Assembly: GCA_008080925.1 (NCBI GenBank)
Contig: VMDJ01000109.1
Location: 1 to 11,888 of the forward strand
Direction: 5' to 3'
DNA from: Gammaproteobacteria bacterium
GTDB taxonomy: Bacteria > Pseudomonadota > Gammaproteobacteria > Chromatiales > Chromatiaceae
Length of the DNA stretch: 11,888 nucleotides
How positions within the stretch are numbered: the stretch's first letter is position 1; every line of letters begins with the position of its first letter. The translations under genes were made by a program, and so were the position numbers. This document shows positions 1 to 5,691 of the stretch, in pieces. The notes below the pieces were generated by a model. That model saw nothing but the letters and a program-made list of their open reading frames with translations. It searched no databases and was not told where the DNA came from.

Positions 1-113
1 ACAAAGCTCACTTTACTCACGAAAATCATTTCGCGTTCGAGGCCGTCGCTTGGTATTGGCACTTTGTTGACGTGGTGTGGTTGGGATTGTTTATCTTCGT
101 TTACGTATTGTAA
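1..113 (+). CDS. ctaE: Cytochrome c oxidase (aa3-type) subunit III, C-terminal end only
   Basis: The frame is open from the left edge of the window and stops at TAA 111-113, leaving the last 36 residues. They read as the final helix of haem-copper oxidase subunit III: the segment AWYWHFVDVVWLGLFIFVYVL carries the typical YWHFVDVVW signature at the start of the seventh helix and ends, as usual, almost directly after that helix. Subunit III is an inner-membrane structural subunit without redox centres that stabilises the catalytic subunit I. The following SURF1, ctaA and ctaB genes fit an aa3 oxidase cluster whose coxB, coxA and ctaG members should lie to the left. Two hairpins follow the stop codon, so this gene ends its transcription unit. 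Confidence 0.93.
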   Translation, partial: KAHFTHENHFAFEAVAWYWHFVDVVWLGLFIFVYVL

Positions 114-115
114 GG

Positions 116-155
116 AAGAAAAAGAAACGATTAGCGTAGCGGTACCGCGCTAATC
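116..155 (-). terminator. Probable rho-independent terminator of the minus-strand DUF2909 gene
   Basis: An 8-bp inverted repeat GATTAGCG (129-136) / CGCTAATC (148-155) encloses an 11-base loop. Read on the minus strand, the stem is followed by a pyrimidine tract (complement of 116-128, GTTTCTTTTTCTTCC-like). That polarity suits termination of leftward transcription from the DUF2909 gene. On the plus strand the stem is followed by AAAAACAAG, which is not a terminator tail. Confidence 0.5.
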
Positions 156-163
156 AAAAACAA

Positions 164-196
164 GAGCGAGGCCGTTTGTCGGCCTCGCTTTTTTTC
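164..196 (+). terminator. Rho-independent terminator after cytochrome oxidase subunit III
   Basis: A 10-bp perfect stem (165-174 with 180-189) with a 5-base loop TTTGT is followed by an uninterrupted run of T (189-195). This is a strong intrinsic terminator for rightward transcription leaving the subunit III gene. The left flank reads CTTGTTTTT on the minus strand, so it may also act on the DUF2909 transcript, whose stop codon begins only one base to the right. Confidence 0.85.
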
Positions 197-424
197 TTAT
201 TGAGCTGGTGGCTGCGGGTACAAGCCATGTAACTGAATAACGTCAGTTGCACCCAAGATCATCAATAAGATGAATAGGCTGAGCGATAAGCCAACACGGA
301 AGGTTAGGGCTTTAACCATACGGTTAGAGTCGCCGCCCTTATCTTTAACCAGATAAACCAGGCTTGAGCCAAGTGCGATGACGATGGCGACAAAAATTAC
401 GAGGACTGCCATTTTCGTAAGCAT
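197..424 (-). CDS. DUF2909 family small twin-transmembrane protein
   Basis: A 75-residue minus-strand protein with two predicted membrane helices (about residues 5-27 and 41-60) joined by a short polar loop containing KDKGGDSNRM, with a proline-rich tail ending PQPPAQ. Length, layout and position between oxidase subunit III and SURF1 match the DUF2909 (twin transmembrane helix) family that sits in aa3 oxidase clusters of gammaproteobacteria; its biochemical role is unknown. The ATG at 424 is preceded on its strand by GGAGA about 8 bases upstream, which supports this start over the internal Met5. It is transcribed against its neighbours, diverging from SURF1 across an 89-bp gap. Assignment rests on size, topology and synteny, and no catalytic motif is present. 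Confidence 0.85.
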   Translation of the reverse strand: MLTKMAVLVIFVAIVIALGSSLVYLVKDKGGDSNRMVKALTFRVGLSLSLFILLMILGATDVIQLHGLYPQPPAQ

Positions 425-443
425 GAGGGGTCTCCAAGGTTGT

Positions 444-464
444 GCATTAACCGATGATTAATGC
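444..464. promoter_or_regulatory. Perfect 7-7-7 palindrome between divergent genes, operator-like
   Basis: GCATTAA (444-450) and TTAATGC (458-464) form an exact inverted repeat around a 7-base spacer, 21 bp in all, spanning two DNA turns. It lies in the 89-bp gap between the divergent DUF2909 and SURF1 starts. Symmetry, size and position fit a dimeric regulator site. It has no T-tract, so it is not a terminator. I do not recognise the consensus. Confidence 0.4.
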
Positions 465-488
465 GGTTACTAATTGAAAGTGCGCGCG

Positions 489-497
489 AGTATAGCA
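489..497 (-). promoter_or_regulatory. Extended -10 promoter element for DUF2909
   Basis: On the minus strand the sequence reads TGCTATACT, an extended -10 (TGn plus a hexamer matching TATAAT at 5 of 6 positions). It would start leftward transcription near 482, giving a leader of about 58 bases before the ATG at 424. No good -35 is visible, as is common with extended -10 promoters. I found no convincing rightward promoter for SURF1 in the same gap. Confidence 0.35.
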
Positions 498-513
498 ATA
501 GAAACAGGTATTT

Positions 514-1269
514 ATGGCGATTCGATTCAACAACTGGATATTTACACCGCGCTTGATCCCAAGCGTGGTGTTCGTGTTGTTGATGATTTTGTTACTAAGC
601 CTGGGTAATTGGCAGCTTGGTCGTTCAGTTGAAAAGCAAAATTTAATCCATGATCGCGTTGCTCAAAGTGAGGCAAGCGAGCTGGTGCTGAGCGGTAAAT
701 TGGTGGATGTTGAGAAACAACGTTTCCGTTCGGCACGCGTTGAAGGCTACTTTGACCAAGGACGCCAGTGGCTATTGGATAACCGCGTGCGTAATGGCCA
801 GTCTGGTTACCATGTTTTCACGGTTTTTAATGCGATTGATGGTAAGAGTGTTTTAGTGAATCGCGGCTGGGTTTCAGCGGGTCGTGATCGTTTGGCCTTG
901 CCTTTGCTGCCGGTGCCTACCAAAAAAGTAGAACTGATCGGTCATCTCGACCGACCTGAATCGGTTGGCTTGCGTATGGATCAGGCAGAAGGGCTGCAAA
1001 ACGACCAACTCACTGTTATGCAGTATGTGGATGTTGCAGAGATCGCTCAGCGCTTGGGTGTCGACCTGCTGCCTTATTCTTTGGTGCTAAGTGAAGGCCA
1101 GCCAGGCTCACTAGCTTTTGACTGGATGCCGGTTGAAGAGATCACGCCAGAGAAACATGTTGGCTATGCCGTGCAATGGTTTGGTTTAGCAACAGCATTA
1201 TTAATTATCTATTTAGGTGTGAATACGAAGCGTGTATCACGTCATCACGAAGAGGGGTTGGATTCGTGA
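514..1269 (+). CDS. SURF1 family cytochrome oxidase biogenesis protein
   Basis: This 251-residue inner-membrane protein belongs to the SURF1/Shy1 family, which assists insertion or stabilisation of haem A in subunit I of aa3 oxidases. The family layout is complete: an N-terminal helix (about 14-31) leading into GNWQLGR (31-37), a periplasmic domain with LLDNR (87-91) and VLVNRGWV (113-120), and a C-terminal helix introduced by HVGYAVQWFGLA (215-226) and ending in a basic tail. Length is normal for bacterial members. The ATG is preceded by ACAGG with only 5 bases of spacer, a short but acceptable ribosome binding site. The stop TGA overlaps the GTG start of the next gene, so the two are translationally coupled. 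It begins the SURF1-ctaA-ctaB operon. Confidence 0.93.
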   Translation: MAIRFNNWIFTPRLIPSVVFVLLMILLLSLGNWQLGRSVEKQNLIHDRVAQSEASELVLSGKLVDVEKQRFRSARVEGYFDQGRQWLLDNRVRNGQSGYHVFTVFNAIDGKSVLVNRGWVSAGRDRLALPLLPVPTKKVELIGHLDRPESVGLRMDQAEGLQNDQLTVMQYVDVAEIAQRLGVDLLPYSLVLSEGQPGSLAFDWMPVEEITPEKHVGYAVQWFGLATALLIIYLGVNTKRVSRHHEEGLDS

Positions 1270-1832
1270 CGCAGTTAACAAAATCACAACGTCAATTACT
1301 TGCGTTATTAGCAATCTTTTTATTACCGCCCATCGCGGCTTACGTGGCTTGGAAGTATGTAGGCGAACATGGTGTTAATGCGACGACGAACAATGGCCAG
1401 TTCATCTCACCTGCGCGGCCTTTGCAATACGATGTGTTAGGGGAAAAAGCGGAGCCACTCAAAGGGCGTTGGACCTATGTTGTGCTAGCTCCTCAGGGTT
1501 GTGAGAAGCAGTGTCAGGATCAACTGTATCTAACGCGTCAGCTACGCATTGCGATCAATAAAGACTTCGAGCGCGTGCGTCGTGTGGTGTTTGAGCCAAG
1601 CGGGACATTAAGCGATGACCTGAAAGCAGAGCATCAAGATTTACTCACATTGGGAGCATTACCAGAGGCTTACCAGGCAGCGTTTCAAGGCGATAAATTT
1701 AATCATGCAGGCGAACAAATTTTTCTGATCGATCCTTTGGGTAATTTGATGATGTACTACGACTTATCCGTCAACTTTAGAGGCATGCTCAAAGATCTTC
1801 AGAAGCTGTTGAAGATCTCTCAGGTAGGTTAA
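1266..1832 (+). CDS. Membrane-anchored Sco/thioredoxin-like oxidase assembly protein
   Basis: The chosen start is GTG 1266, overlapping the SURF1 stop, with AGAGGGG (1251-1257) 8 bases upstream; a longer form from ATG 1176 would lie inside SURF1 and is unlikely. The 188-residue product has one N-terminal helix (about 10-31) and a soluble, presumably periplasmic domain. That domain contains C79-x3-C83 (in PQGCEKQC) and, further on, H147 just before QIFLIDPLGNLMMYY (151-165). Sco copper chaperones carry CxxxC on the thioredoxin-fold active loop and a distal copper-binding His shortly before a hydrophobic strand ending in (D)P-x-G. The pattern is therefore Sco-like, although the Cys-to-His distance (64 residues) is shorter than in typical Sco proteins. 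A protein of this kind commonly sits between SURF1 and ctaA. Copper or thiol handling for the CuA or CuB site is an inference. Confidence 0.8.
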   Translation: MTQLTKSQRQLLALLAIFLLPPIAAYVAWKYVGEHGVNATTNNGQFISPARPLQYDVLGEKAEPLKGRWTYVVLAPQGCEKQCQDQLYLTRQLRIAINKDFERVRRVVFEPSGTLSDDLKAEHQDLLTLGALPEAYQAAFQGDKFNHAGEQIFLIDPLGNLMMYYDLSVNFRGMLKDLQKLLKISQVG

Positions 1833-1835
1833 GAC

Positions 1836-2816
1836 ATGCGTTACGCAACCTTCATCAAGTTCAGTATCGTATTCACCCTGTGTGTGATCATCATGGGTGC
1901 TTGGACGCGTCTTGCCGATGCTGGTTTAGGTTGTCCAGATTGGCCGGGTTGTTACGGTGAGTGGATCGTTCCGCATGCTGAAGAAGCAGTTGATGAGAAA
2001 CATTATTTAGAGCAGCGACCACTCGAGCCTCATAAAGGCTGGCTTGAGATGATCCATCGTTACATTGCAGGTACGTTGGGATTGTTGATTTTGACCATCA
2101 CTATTTGGTCTTGGCGCCGTCGCGCAAGCGATCCAGATCAACCTGTGTTACTCCCGACCTTGTTGTTGGGTGTGGTGATTTTCCAAGCAGCTTTGGGCAT
2201 GTGGACAGTAACGCTGTTGCTTAAACCGCTAGTGGTGATGGGGCACTTGCTGGGCGGTTTTACAACGCTCTCTTTATTGTTCTTGCTACAGCTTATCGCG
2301 ACTGATCGGCGATCAACAATTGTTAAGCCGTCATTTAAACCTTGGGCGATGCTCGGTCTAATTATTTTGATCATGCAGATAGCTCTGGGTGGTTGGACGA
2401 GTACAAACTATGCAGCACTGGCATGTACTGACTTCCCAACCTGTCATGGTGTCTGGATGCCAGAAACCGATTTCTCAGAAGCCTTTGTGATGTGGCGTGG
2501 TATTGGCGTGAATTATGAGTTTGGTGTGTTAGAGCACCCGGCGCGTACAGCGATTCATTTAACCCATCGCATTGGCGCATTGATTACCTTCGGCTATCTA
2601 CTAGGCTTAGCAGTAGCAATGATTAAACAAGGTGGCATGTTGGCTACAGCATCCAAGGTGATGTTGGTGTTGTTGTTCACCCAAGTTGCATTGGGTATCA
2701 GCAATGTTGTGTTCCATTTGCCGCTCACTGTTGCGGTGTTGCATAACTTGGTTGCGGCATTGCTTCTTCTTTCCGTTATTTATGTGAACTACGTGTTATG
2801 GCGACGTCAGTACTAA
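1836..2816 (+). CDS. ctaA: Haem A synthase (COX15/CtaA family)
   Basis: This 326-residue polytopic protein oxidises the C8 methyl group of haem O to the formyl group of haem A, needed by the aa3 oxidase. It shows the two-fold repeated four-helix architecture of the family. The N-terminal half has GAWTRLADAGLGCPDWPGC with the Cys pair C33/C39, then H74 (EMIHRY) and H137 (MGHLLGG). The C-terminal half repeats this with GGWTSTNYAALACTDFPTC (C197/C203), H241/H244 (HLTHR) and H303 (VLHN). These histidines are the expected haem ligands and the Cys pairs the loop disulfides. ATG 1836 follows AGG (1826-1828) with a 7-base spacer and lies 3 bases after the previous stop. Its end overlaps ctaB by 19 bases. 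Confidence 0.96.
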   Translation: MRYATFIKFSIVFTLCVIIMGAWTRLADAGLGCPDWPGCYGEWIVPHAEEAVDEKHYLEQRPLEPHKGWLEMIHRYIAGTLGLLILTITIWSWRRRASDPDQPVLLPTLLLGVVIFQAALGMWTVTLLLKPLVVMGHLLGGFTTLSLLFLLQLIATDRRSTIVKPSFKPWAMLGLIILIMQIALGGWTSTNYAALACTDFPTCHGVWMPETDFSEAFVMWRGIGVNYEFGVLEHPARTAIHLTHRIGALITFGYLLGLAVAMIKQGGMLATASKVMLVLLFTQVALGISNVVFHLPLTVAVLHNLVAALLLLSVIYVNYVLWRRQY

Positions 2817-3700
2817 ACGAATCAAAGCGCGTCTGCTGGCGCGATTATCTTGAGCTATGTAAACCTAAGGTTGTTGCGCTCATCGTCTTTACCGCCATTG
2901 TGGGTATGTTGTTGGCGGTGCCTGGCTTGCCACCTTTAGATGCAGTCATCTTCGGCACCTTGGGGATTGGTTTGGCTTCAGGTTCGGCTGCAGCGATTAA
3001 TCATGTGGTGGACCAAAAGATTGATGCCATCATGGGTCGTACGCACAATCGCCCGATACCGCAGGGTGCTATGAAGTCGCGTGATGCACTGATCTTTGCC
3101 TTAGCGATTGGCGCCATCTCAATGGCGATTCTCATAATGTGGGTGAATGTACTCACGGCTGCGCTAACCTTTTTCTCACTGATCGGTTATGCAGTGATTT
3201 ACACCATGTATCTCAAGCGTGCGACACCACAAAACATCGTGATTGGTGGGGCTGCCGGTGCTGCGCCACCGTTATTAGGTTGGACAGCTGTTACTGGCAG
3301 TGTGGATCCAGGTGCTTTGCTGTTGTTCTTGATTATCTTCACTTGGACGCCACCGCATTTCTGGGCCTTGGCGATTCATCGTGCGGACGACTACAAAAAA
3401 GTTGGTATGCCAATGTTGCCGGTCACCCATGGTAAGGATTACACCCGTCTGCAGATCTTGCTTTATACCGTTCTGCTGTTTGTTGTGACCTTGTTGCCGT
3501 TCAGCTATGGCATGAGTGGTTGGTTGTATCTAGTTGGCGCGGTTGCACTGAACTTGATGTTCATGGTCTATGCGGTGCGTTTGTATCGTGATGACAATGA
3601 GAAGCTTCCAATGAAGACCTTTGGCTTCTCTATTGTCTATCTGATGATTCTTTTCGCTTTATTGTTGGTGGATCACTACGTTCCGCTATTTATGAATTAA
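2798..3700 (+). CDS. ctaB: Protohaem IX farnesyltransferase (haem O synthase)
   Basis: A UbiA-superfamily prenyltransferase of 300 residues that attaches a farnesyl group to haem B to make haem O, the substrate of CtaA. The substrate-binding motif is intact: N68-HVVD-QKID-AIMGRTHNRP, with D72, D76, R81 and R85. The second conserved loop, about 186-214 (PHFWALAIHRADDYKKVGMP and following MLPVTHGKD), is also intact. About nine membrane helices are predicted, as usual. The N-terminus SKRVCWRDYLELCKPKVV is typical of this family. ATG 2798 lies inside the last codons of ctaA (19-base overlap) without a clear Shine-Dalgarno sequence, pointing to translational coupling. A cyoE-type paralogue for a bo3 oxidase is the only real alternative; the ctaA neighbour favours ctaB. 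Confidence 0.96.
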   Translation: MATSVLNESKRVCWRDYLELCKPKVVALIVFTAIVGMLLAVPGLPPLDAVIFGTLGIGLASGSAAAINHVVDQKIDAIMGRTHNRPIPQGAMKSRDALIFALAIGAISMAILIMWVNVLTAALTFFSLIGYAVIYTMYLKRATPQNIVIGGAAGAAPPLLGWTAVTGSVDPGALLLFLIIFTWTPPHFWALAIHRADDYKKVGMPMLPVTHGKDYTRLQILLYTVLLFVVTLLPFSYGMSGWLYLVGAVALNLMFMVYAVRLYRDDNEKLPMKTFGFSIVYLMILFALLLVDHYVPLFMN

Positions 3701-3720
3701 ATTCCTATTTGCTGCTGCCG

Positions 3721-3927
3721 ATGTTCACAGGCGAGTGGCTCTGGTTATTGGTATATCCGGTTGTTGCTTTGGCGCTAAGTTTTGCAGGAGCGCTTAAGTG
3801 GCTCGGTGGCTTTGAAACTAATTTTCTTGCCTGTATGTTTCTTTCTTGGTGGTACCTGACCGCCCGGGCGTTCTCATTCTTCGATGTTATATGGATGAAA
3901 ATGAGTCAAAAGACCCGCAAAGTATAA
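3721..3927 (+). CDS. Possible small two-helix membrane protein, unknown function
   Basis: A 68-codon frame from ATG 3721 (or 72 codons from TTG 3709) starting 20 bases after the ctaB stop. The product is rich in aromatic residues, with two hydrophobic segments (about 6-27, WLWLLVYPVVALALSF region, and 33-52, FLACMFLSWWYLTARAFSFF) and a basic tail ending SQKTRKV. That is a sensible topology for an inner-membrane protein with a cytoplasmic C-terminus. The frame is open upstream only to the TGA at 3598-3600 and has no earlier start codon. Neither start has a good ribosome binding site, so expression would depend on coupling to ctaB. I recognise no family. Some relatives have senC/sco here; this is not it, since there is no CxxxC. 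Spurious coding remains possible. Confidence 0.45.
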   Translation: MFTGEWLWLLVYPVVALALSFAGALKWLGGFETNFLACMFLSWWYLTARAFSFFDVIWMKMSQKTRKV

Positions 3928-3959
3928 AAAGTATATAATAAACAGTTGCTTAGTGGGCT

Positions 3960-3991
3960 TTGACACGATCTTGAATGACTTTTGTCACGCT
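3960..3991 (+). repeat. Direct repeat TTGWCACGMT with 22-bp period
   Basis: TTGACACGAT (3960-3969) and TTGTCACGCT (3982-3991) match at 8 of 10 positions and begin exactly 22 bp apart, about two helical turns. The first copy contains a perfect -35 hexamer TTGACA, but no -10 stands at 16-18 bp. Two same-face copies upstream of an operon are typical of tandem activator sites. The binding factor is not identifiable. Confidence 0.3.
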
Positions 3992-4000
3992 ATATCAACA

Positions 4001-4029
4001 TTGACTAATAGACCTATATTCCCTACCAT
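4001..4029 (+). promoter_or_regulatory. Weak sigma70-type promoter candidate upstream of ccoN
   Basis: TTGACT (4001-4006, 5 of 6 to the -35 consensus) and TACCAT (4024-4029, 4 of 6 to the -10) are separated by 17 bp. Transcription would start near 4036, giving a long leader of about 185 bases before ccoN and a short one before the small frame at 4060. This is a pattern match only; other AT-rich hexamers nearby could serve. Confidence 0.22.
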
Positions 4030-4035
4030 TTCGCA

Positions 4036-4054
4036 CCCTTAATATATATAAGGG
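4036..4054 (+). repeat. AT-rich palindrome covering a Shine-Dalgarno sequence
   Basis: CCCTTA (4036-4041) and TAAGGG (4049-4054) form an exact 6-bp inverted repeat around ATATATA. The right arm contains the AAGGG ribosome binding site of the small reading frame starting at 4060. In RNA the stem would pair that site; in DNA it could be a regulator site. The stem is short, so its stability is uncertain. Confidence 0.3.
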
Positions 4055-4059
4055 AGTCT

Positions 4060-4179
4060 GTGTCAAAACCCAGAAAGTTTTGGCATAGGTCAAAAACTTT
4101 TTCTAAAGCCAAAGGCAAAATGCCTGTGCTTAAAGTGGAAGGACTCTCCACTAAAAGTCATTTTGATGGTGATTTTTAG
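4060..4179 (+). CDS. Possible 39-residue basic small protein upstream of ccoN
   Basis: GTG 4060 opens a frame of 39 codons ending at TAG 4177-4179. It is preceded by AAGGGAG (4050-4056), the strongest Shine-Dalgarno match in this region, 3-5 bases from the start. The product begins (M)SKPRKFWHRSKTFSKAKGK, is strongly basic in its first half, and ends KSHFDGDF; it has no hydrophobic segment and no family I recognise. An internal ATG at 4120, behind AAAGG, would give a 19-residue form. It ends 42 bases before ccoN, so it could be a leader peptide or an independent small protein. A frame of this length can occur by chance; the ribosome binding site is the main support. Confidence 0.3.
   Translation: MSKPRKFWHRSKTFSKAKGKMPVLKVEGLSTKSHFDGDF
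4080..4093 (+). promoter_or_regulatory. FNR/ANR-like site, imperfect
   Basis: TTGGC-ATAG-GTCAA compares with the FNR/ANR consensus TTGAT-N4-ATCAA (GTCAA is accepted by ANR). The outer symmetry TTTTG-N8-CAAAA (4078-4095) is exact. The centre at 4086.5 lies 32 bp from the centre of a weak -10, CAAAAT (4116-4121), the spacing expected for a class II (-41.5) activator site. Two mismatches in the left half and overlap with the small frame at 4060-4179 weaken the call. Confidence 0.28.
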
Positions 4180-4221
4180 GGAAAGTTCATATAAGAAATC
4201 GACTAGGTTGGGGTTAATCCT

Positions 4222-5676
4222 ATGGCTCATGGTGCAGTCGCTGCGGATACGCAGTACAACTACGACATTATTAAGAAGTTCGCGATCATGGCCCTGGTGT
4301 GGGGTGTACTTGGCATGTCTGCTGGTACCTACATCGCGGCTGAATTGGCGTTCCCATTTTTAAACTTTGATATCGCGCAGATTACGTTTGGTCGTCTTCG
4401 CCCAGTGCATACCACGCTGGTTATCTTCGGTTTTGGTGGTAGTGCGCTATTTGCGACCTCTTACTACATCGTGCAGCGTACCTGCCAAACACCACTTATC
4501 TCTAAGGGCTTAGCTGAGTTCACCTTCTGGGGTTGGCAAGGCGGCATCTTATTAGGTGTACTGGGTTACATGAACGGTATTACCGACGGTAAAGAGTATG
4601 CTGAGTTCCCTTGGTATCTCGATATTGCGATCGCTGTTGTTTGGGTTGCTTACTTCATTGTATTTGTAGGCACTTTGCGTCGCCGTTCACAACCGCACAT
4701 CTATGTTGCTAACTGGTTCTTCTTAGCCTTTATTTTGGCAACCGCGATTCTGCACATTGGTCGTAACATTGCAGTCCCTGTTGGTCTGTTTAATACCTCT
4801 GCTTATGGTGTTTACTCAGGCGTTCAAGATGCGATGGTGCAATGGTGGTACGGACACAACGCAGTAGGCTTCTTCTTAACCGCAGCCTTCCTGGGCATGA
4901 TGTACTACTTCGTACCTAAGCAAGCGGGTCGTCCTATTTATTCTTACCGTTTGTCGATCATCCATTTCTGGGCGCTTGGCTTTATGTACATGTGGGTAGG
5001 TGGTCACCACCTTCACTGGACTGCATTACCAGACTGGACCTCATCATTGGCAGCGGCATTCTCCATCTTATTGTTGCTTCCATCTTGGGGCGGCATGATC
5101 AACGGCATCATGACCCTGTCGGGTGCTTGGGATAAGTTGCGTACTGACCCAATCATGTTGTTCATGATCACAGCATTATCGTTCTATGGCATGTCGACCT
5201 TTGAAGGTCCAATGATGTCATTGAAGTCGGTTAACGCTTTGTCGCACTACACTGACTGGACTATCGGTCACGTACACTCAGGCGCATTGGGCTGGGTTGC
5301 GATGATTACCTTCGGTTCCTTCTATCACTTGATTCCTCGTCTCTGGGAAACCCGTATTTGGAGCCAGAGTCTGATTTACGTTCATTTCTGGTTGGCGACT
5401 ATCGGTATCGTGCTTTACATCGCTGCGATGTGGGTATCAGGTATCGGTCAAGGTTTGATGCTGCGTGCCTTCGATGATTACGGCAACTTGGCATACACCT
5501 TCGTTGAAACTGTGACCTTCATGCATTGGCCGCTTGTGGTTCGTATGTTGGGCGGCATGTTCTTCGTGGCAGGTATTCTGACTATGGTGTTTAACGTGTA
5601 CATGACTATCCGCACGGCTAAGCAAGAGCAGGCTGCTATCGAAGCGAAGATCGCGGCGAAGATGGCTAAGGCTTAA
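4222..5676 (+). CDS. ccoN: cbb3-type cytochrome c oxidase catalytic subunit I
   Basis: CcoN is the 12-helix catalytic subunit that reduces oxygen to water at a haem b3-CuB centre with high oxygen affinity. All metal ligands are present: H63 and H352 for low-spin haem b, H350 for haem b3, and H212, H262 and H263 for CuB. Y256, in the motif FMYMWVGGHH, is the expected cross-linked active-site tyrosine. The positions run parallel to the Pseudomonas stutzeri enzyme with an offset of 3-5 residues. At 484 residues the length is normal; the extra residues are a short charged C-terminal tail (KQEQAAIEAKIAAKMAKA). The start ATG 4222 is fixed by an in-frame TAG at 4204-4206; only GGGG precedes it as ribosome binding site. 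ccoO follows after 15 bases. Confidence 0.98.
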   Translation: MAHGAVAADTQYNYDIIKKFAIMALVWGVLGMSAGTYIAAELAFPFLNFDIAQITFGRLRPVHTTLVIFGFGGSALFATSYYIVQRTCQTPLISKGLAEFTFWGWQGGILLGVLGYMNGITDGKEYAEFPWYLDIAIAVVWVAYFIVFVGTLRRRSQPHIYVANWFFLAFILATAILHIGRNIAVPVGLFNTSAYGVYSGVQDAMVQWWYGHNAVGFFLTAAFLGMMYYFVPKQAGRPIYSYRLSIIHFWALGFMYMWVGGHHLHWTALPDWTSSLAAAFSILLLLPSWGGMINGIMTLSGAWDKLRTDPIMLFMITALSFYGMSTFEGPMMSLKSVNALSHYTDWTIGHVHSGALGWVAMITFGSFYHLIPRLWETRIWSQSLIYVHFWLATIGIVLYIAAMWVSGIGQGLMLRAFDDYGNLAYTFVETVTFMHWPLVVRMLGGMFFVAGILTMVFNVYMTIRTAKQEQAAIEAKIAAKMAKA

Positions 5677-5691
5677 TTGAGGTAACTAACG

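Larger units (their letters stand above)
3928..4221. other. Leader and promoter region of the cbb3 operon
   Basis: This 294-bp, AT-rich stretch has no recognised gene. It holds, in order, a direct repeat (3960-3991), a weak promoter candidate (4001-4029), an AT-rich palindrome (4036-4054), a small reading frame (4060-4179), an FNR/ANR-like site (4080-4093), a short palindrome AGGCA-AAA-TGCCT (4113-4125) and a 6-bp hairpin AGTGGA/TCCACT (4134-4139 with 4147-4152). No terminator for the ctaB operon is visible, so read-through into ccoN is possible. The ccoN start itself has only GGGG (4210-4213) as a ribosome binding site. Confidence 0.6.

Noticed and set aside
1176..1265. Longer N-terminus for the Sco-like protein, starting at ATG 1176
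   Set aside because: It would overlap SURF1 by 94 bases and add 30 unlikely residues. GTG 1266 has a good ribosome binding site (AGAGGGG) and the usual stop-start overlap.
2798..2816. 19-base overlap of ctaA and ctaB as possible recoding
   Set aside because: Both proteins have normal family ends, so this is ordinary overlap with translational coupling.
3931..3940. TATAAT-like hexamer at 3934-3939 as a promoter for ccoN
   Set aside because: No -35 element or extended -10 is present at the right distance, and the sequence is part of a generally AT-rich stretch directly after the small frame.
4163..4363. 66-codon frame starting in the ccoN leader
   Set aside because: It overlaps the first 140 bases of ccoN in another phase and has no ribosome binding site or recognisable content.
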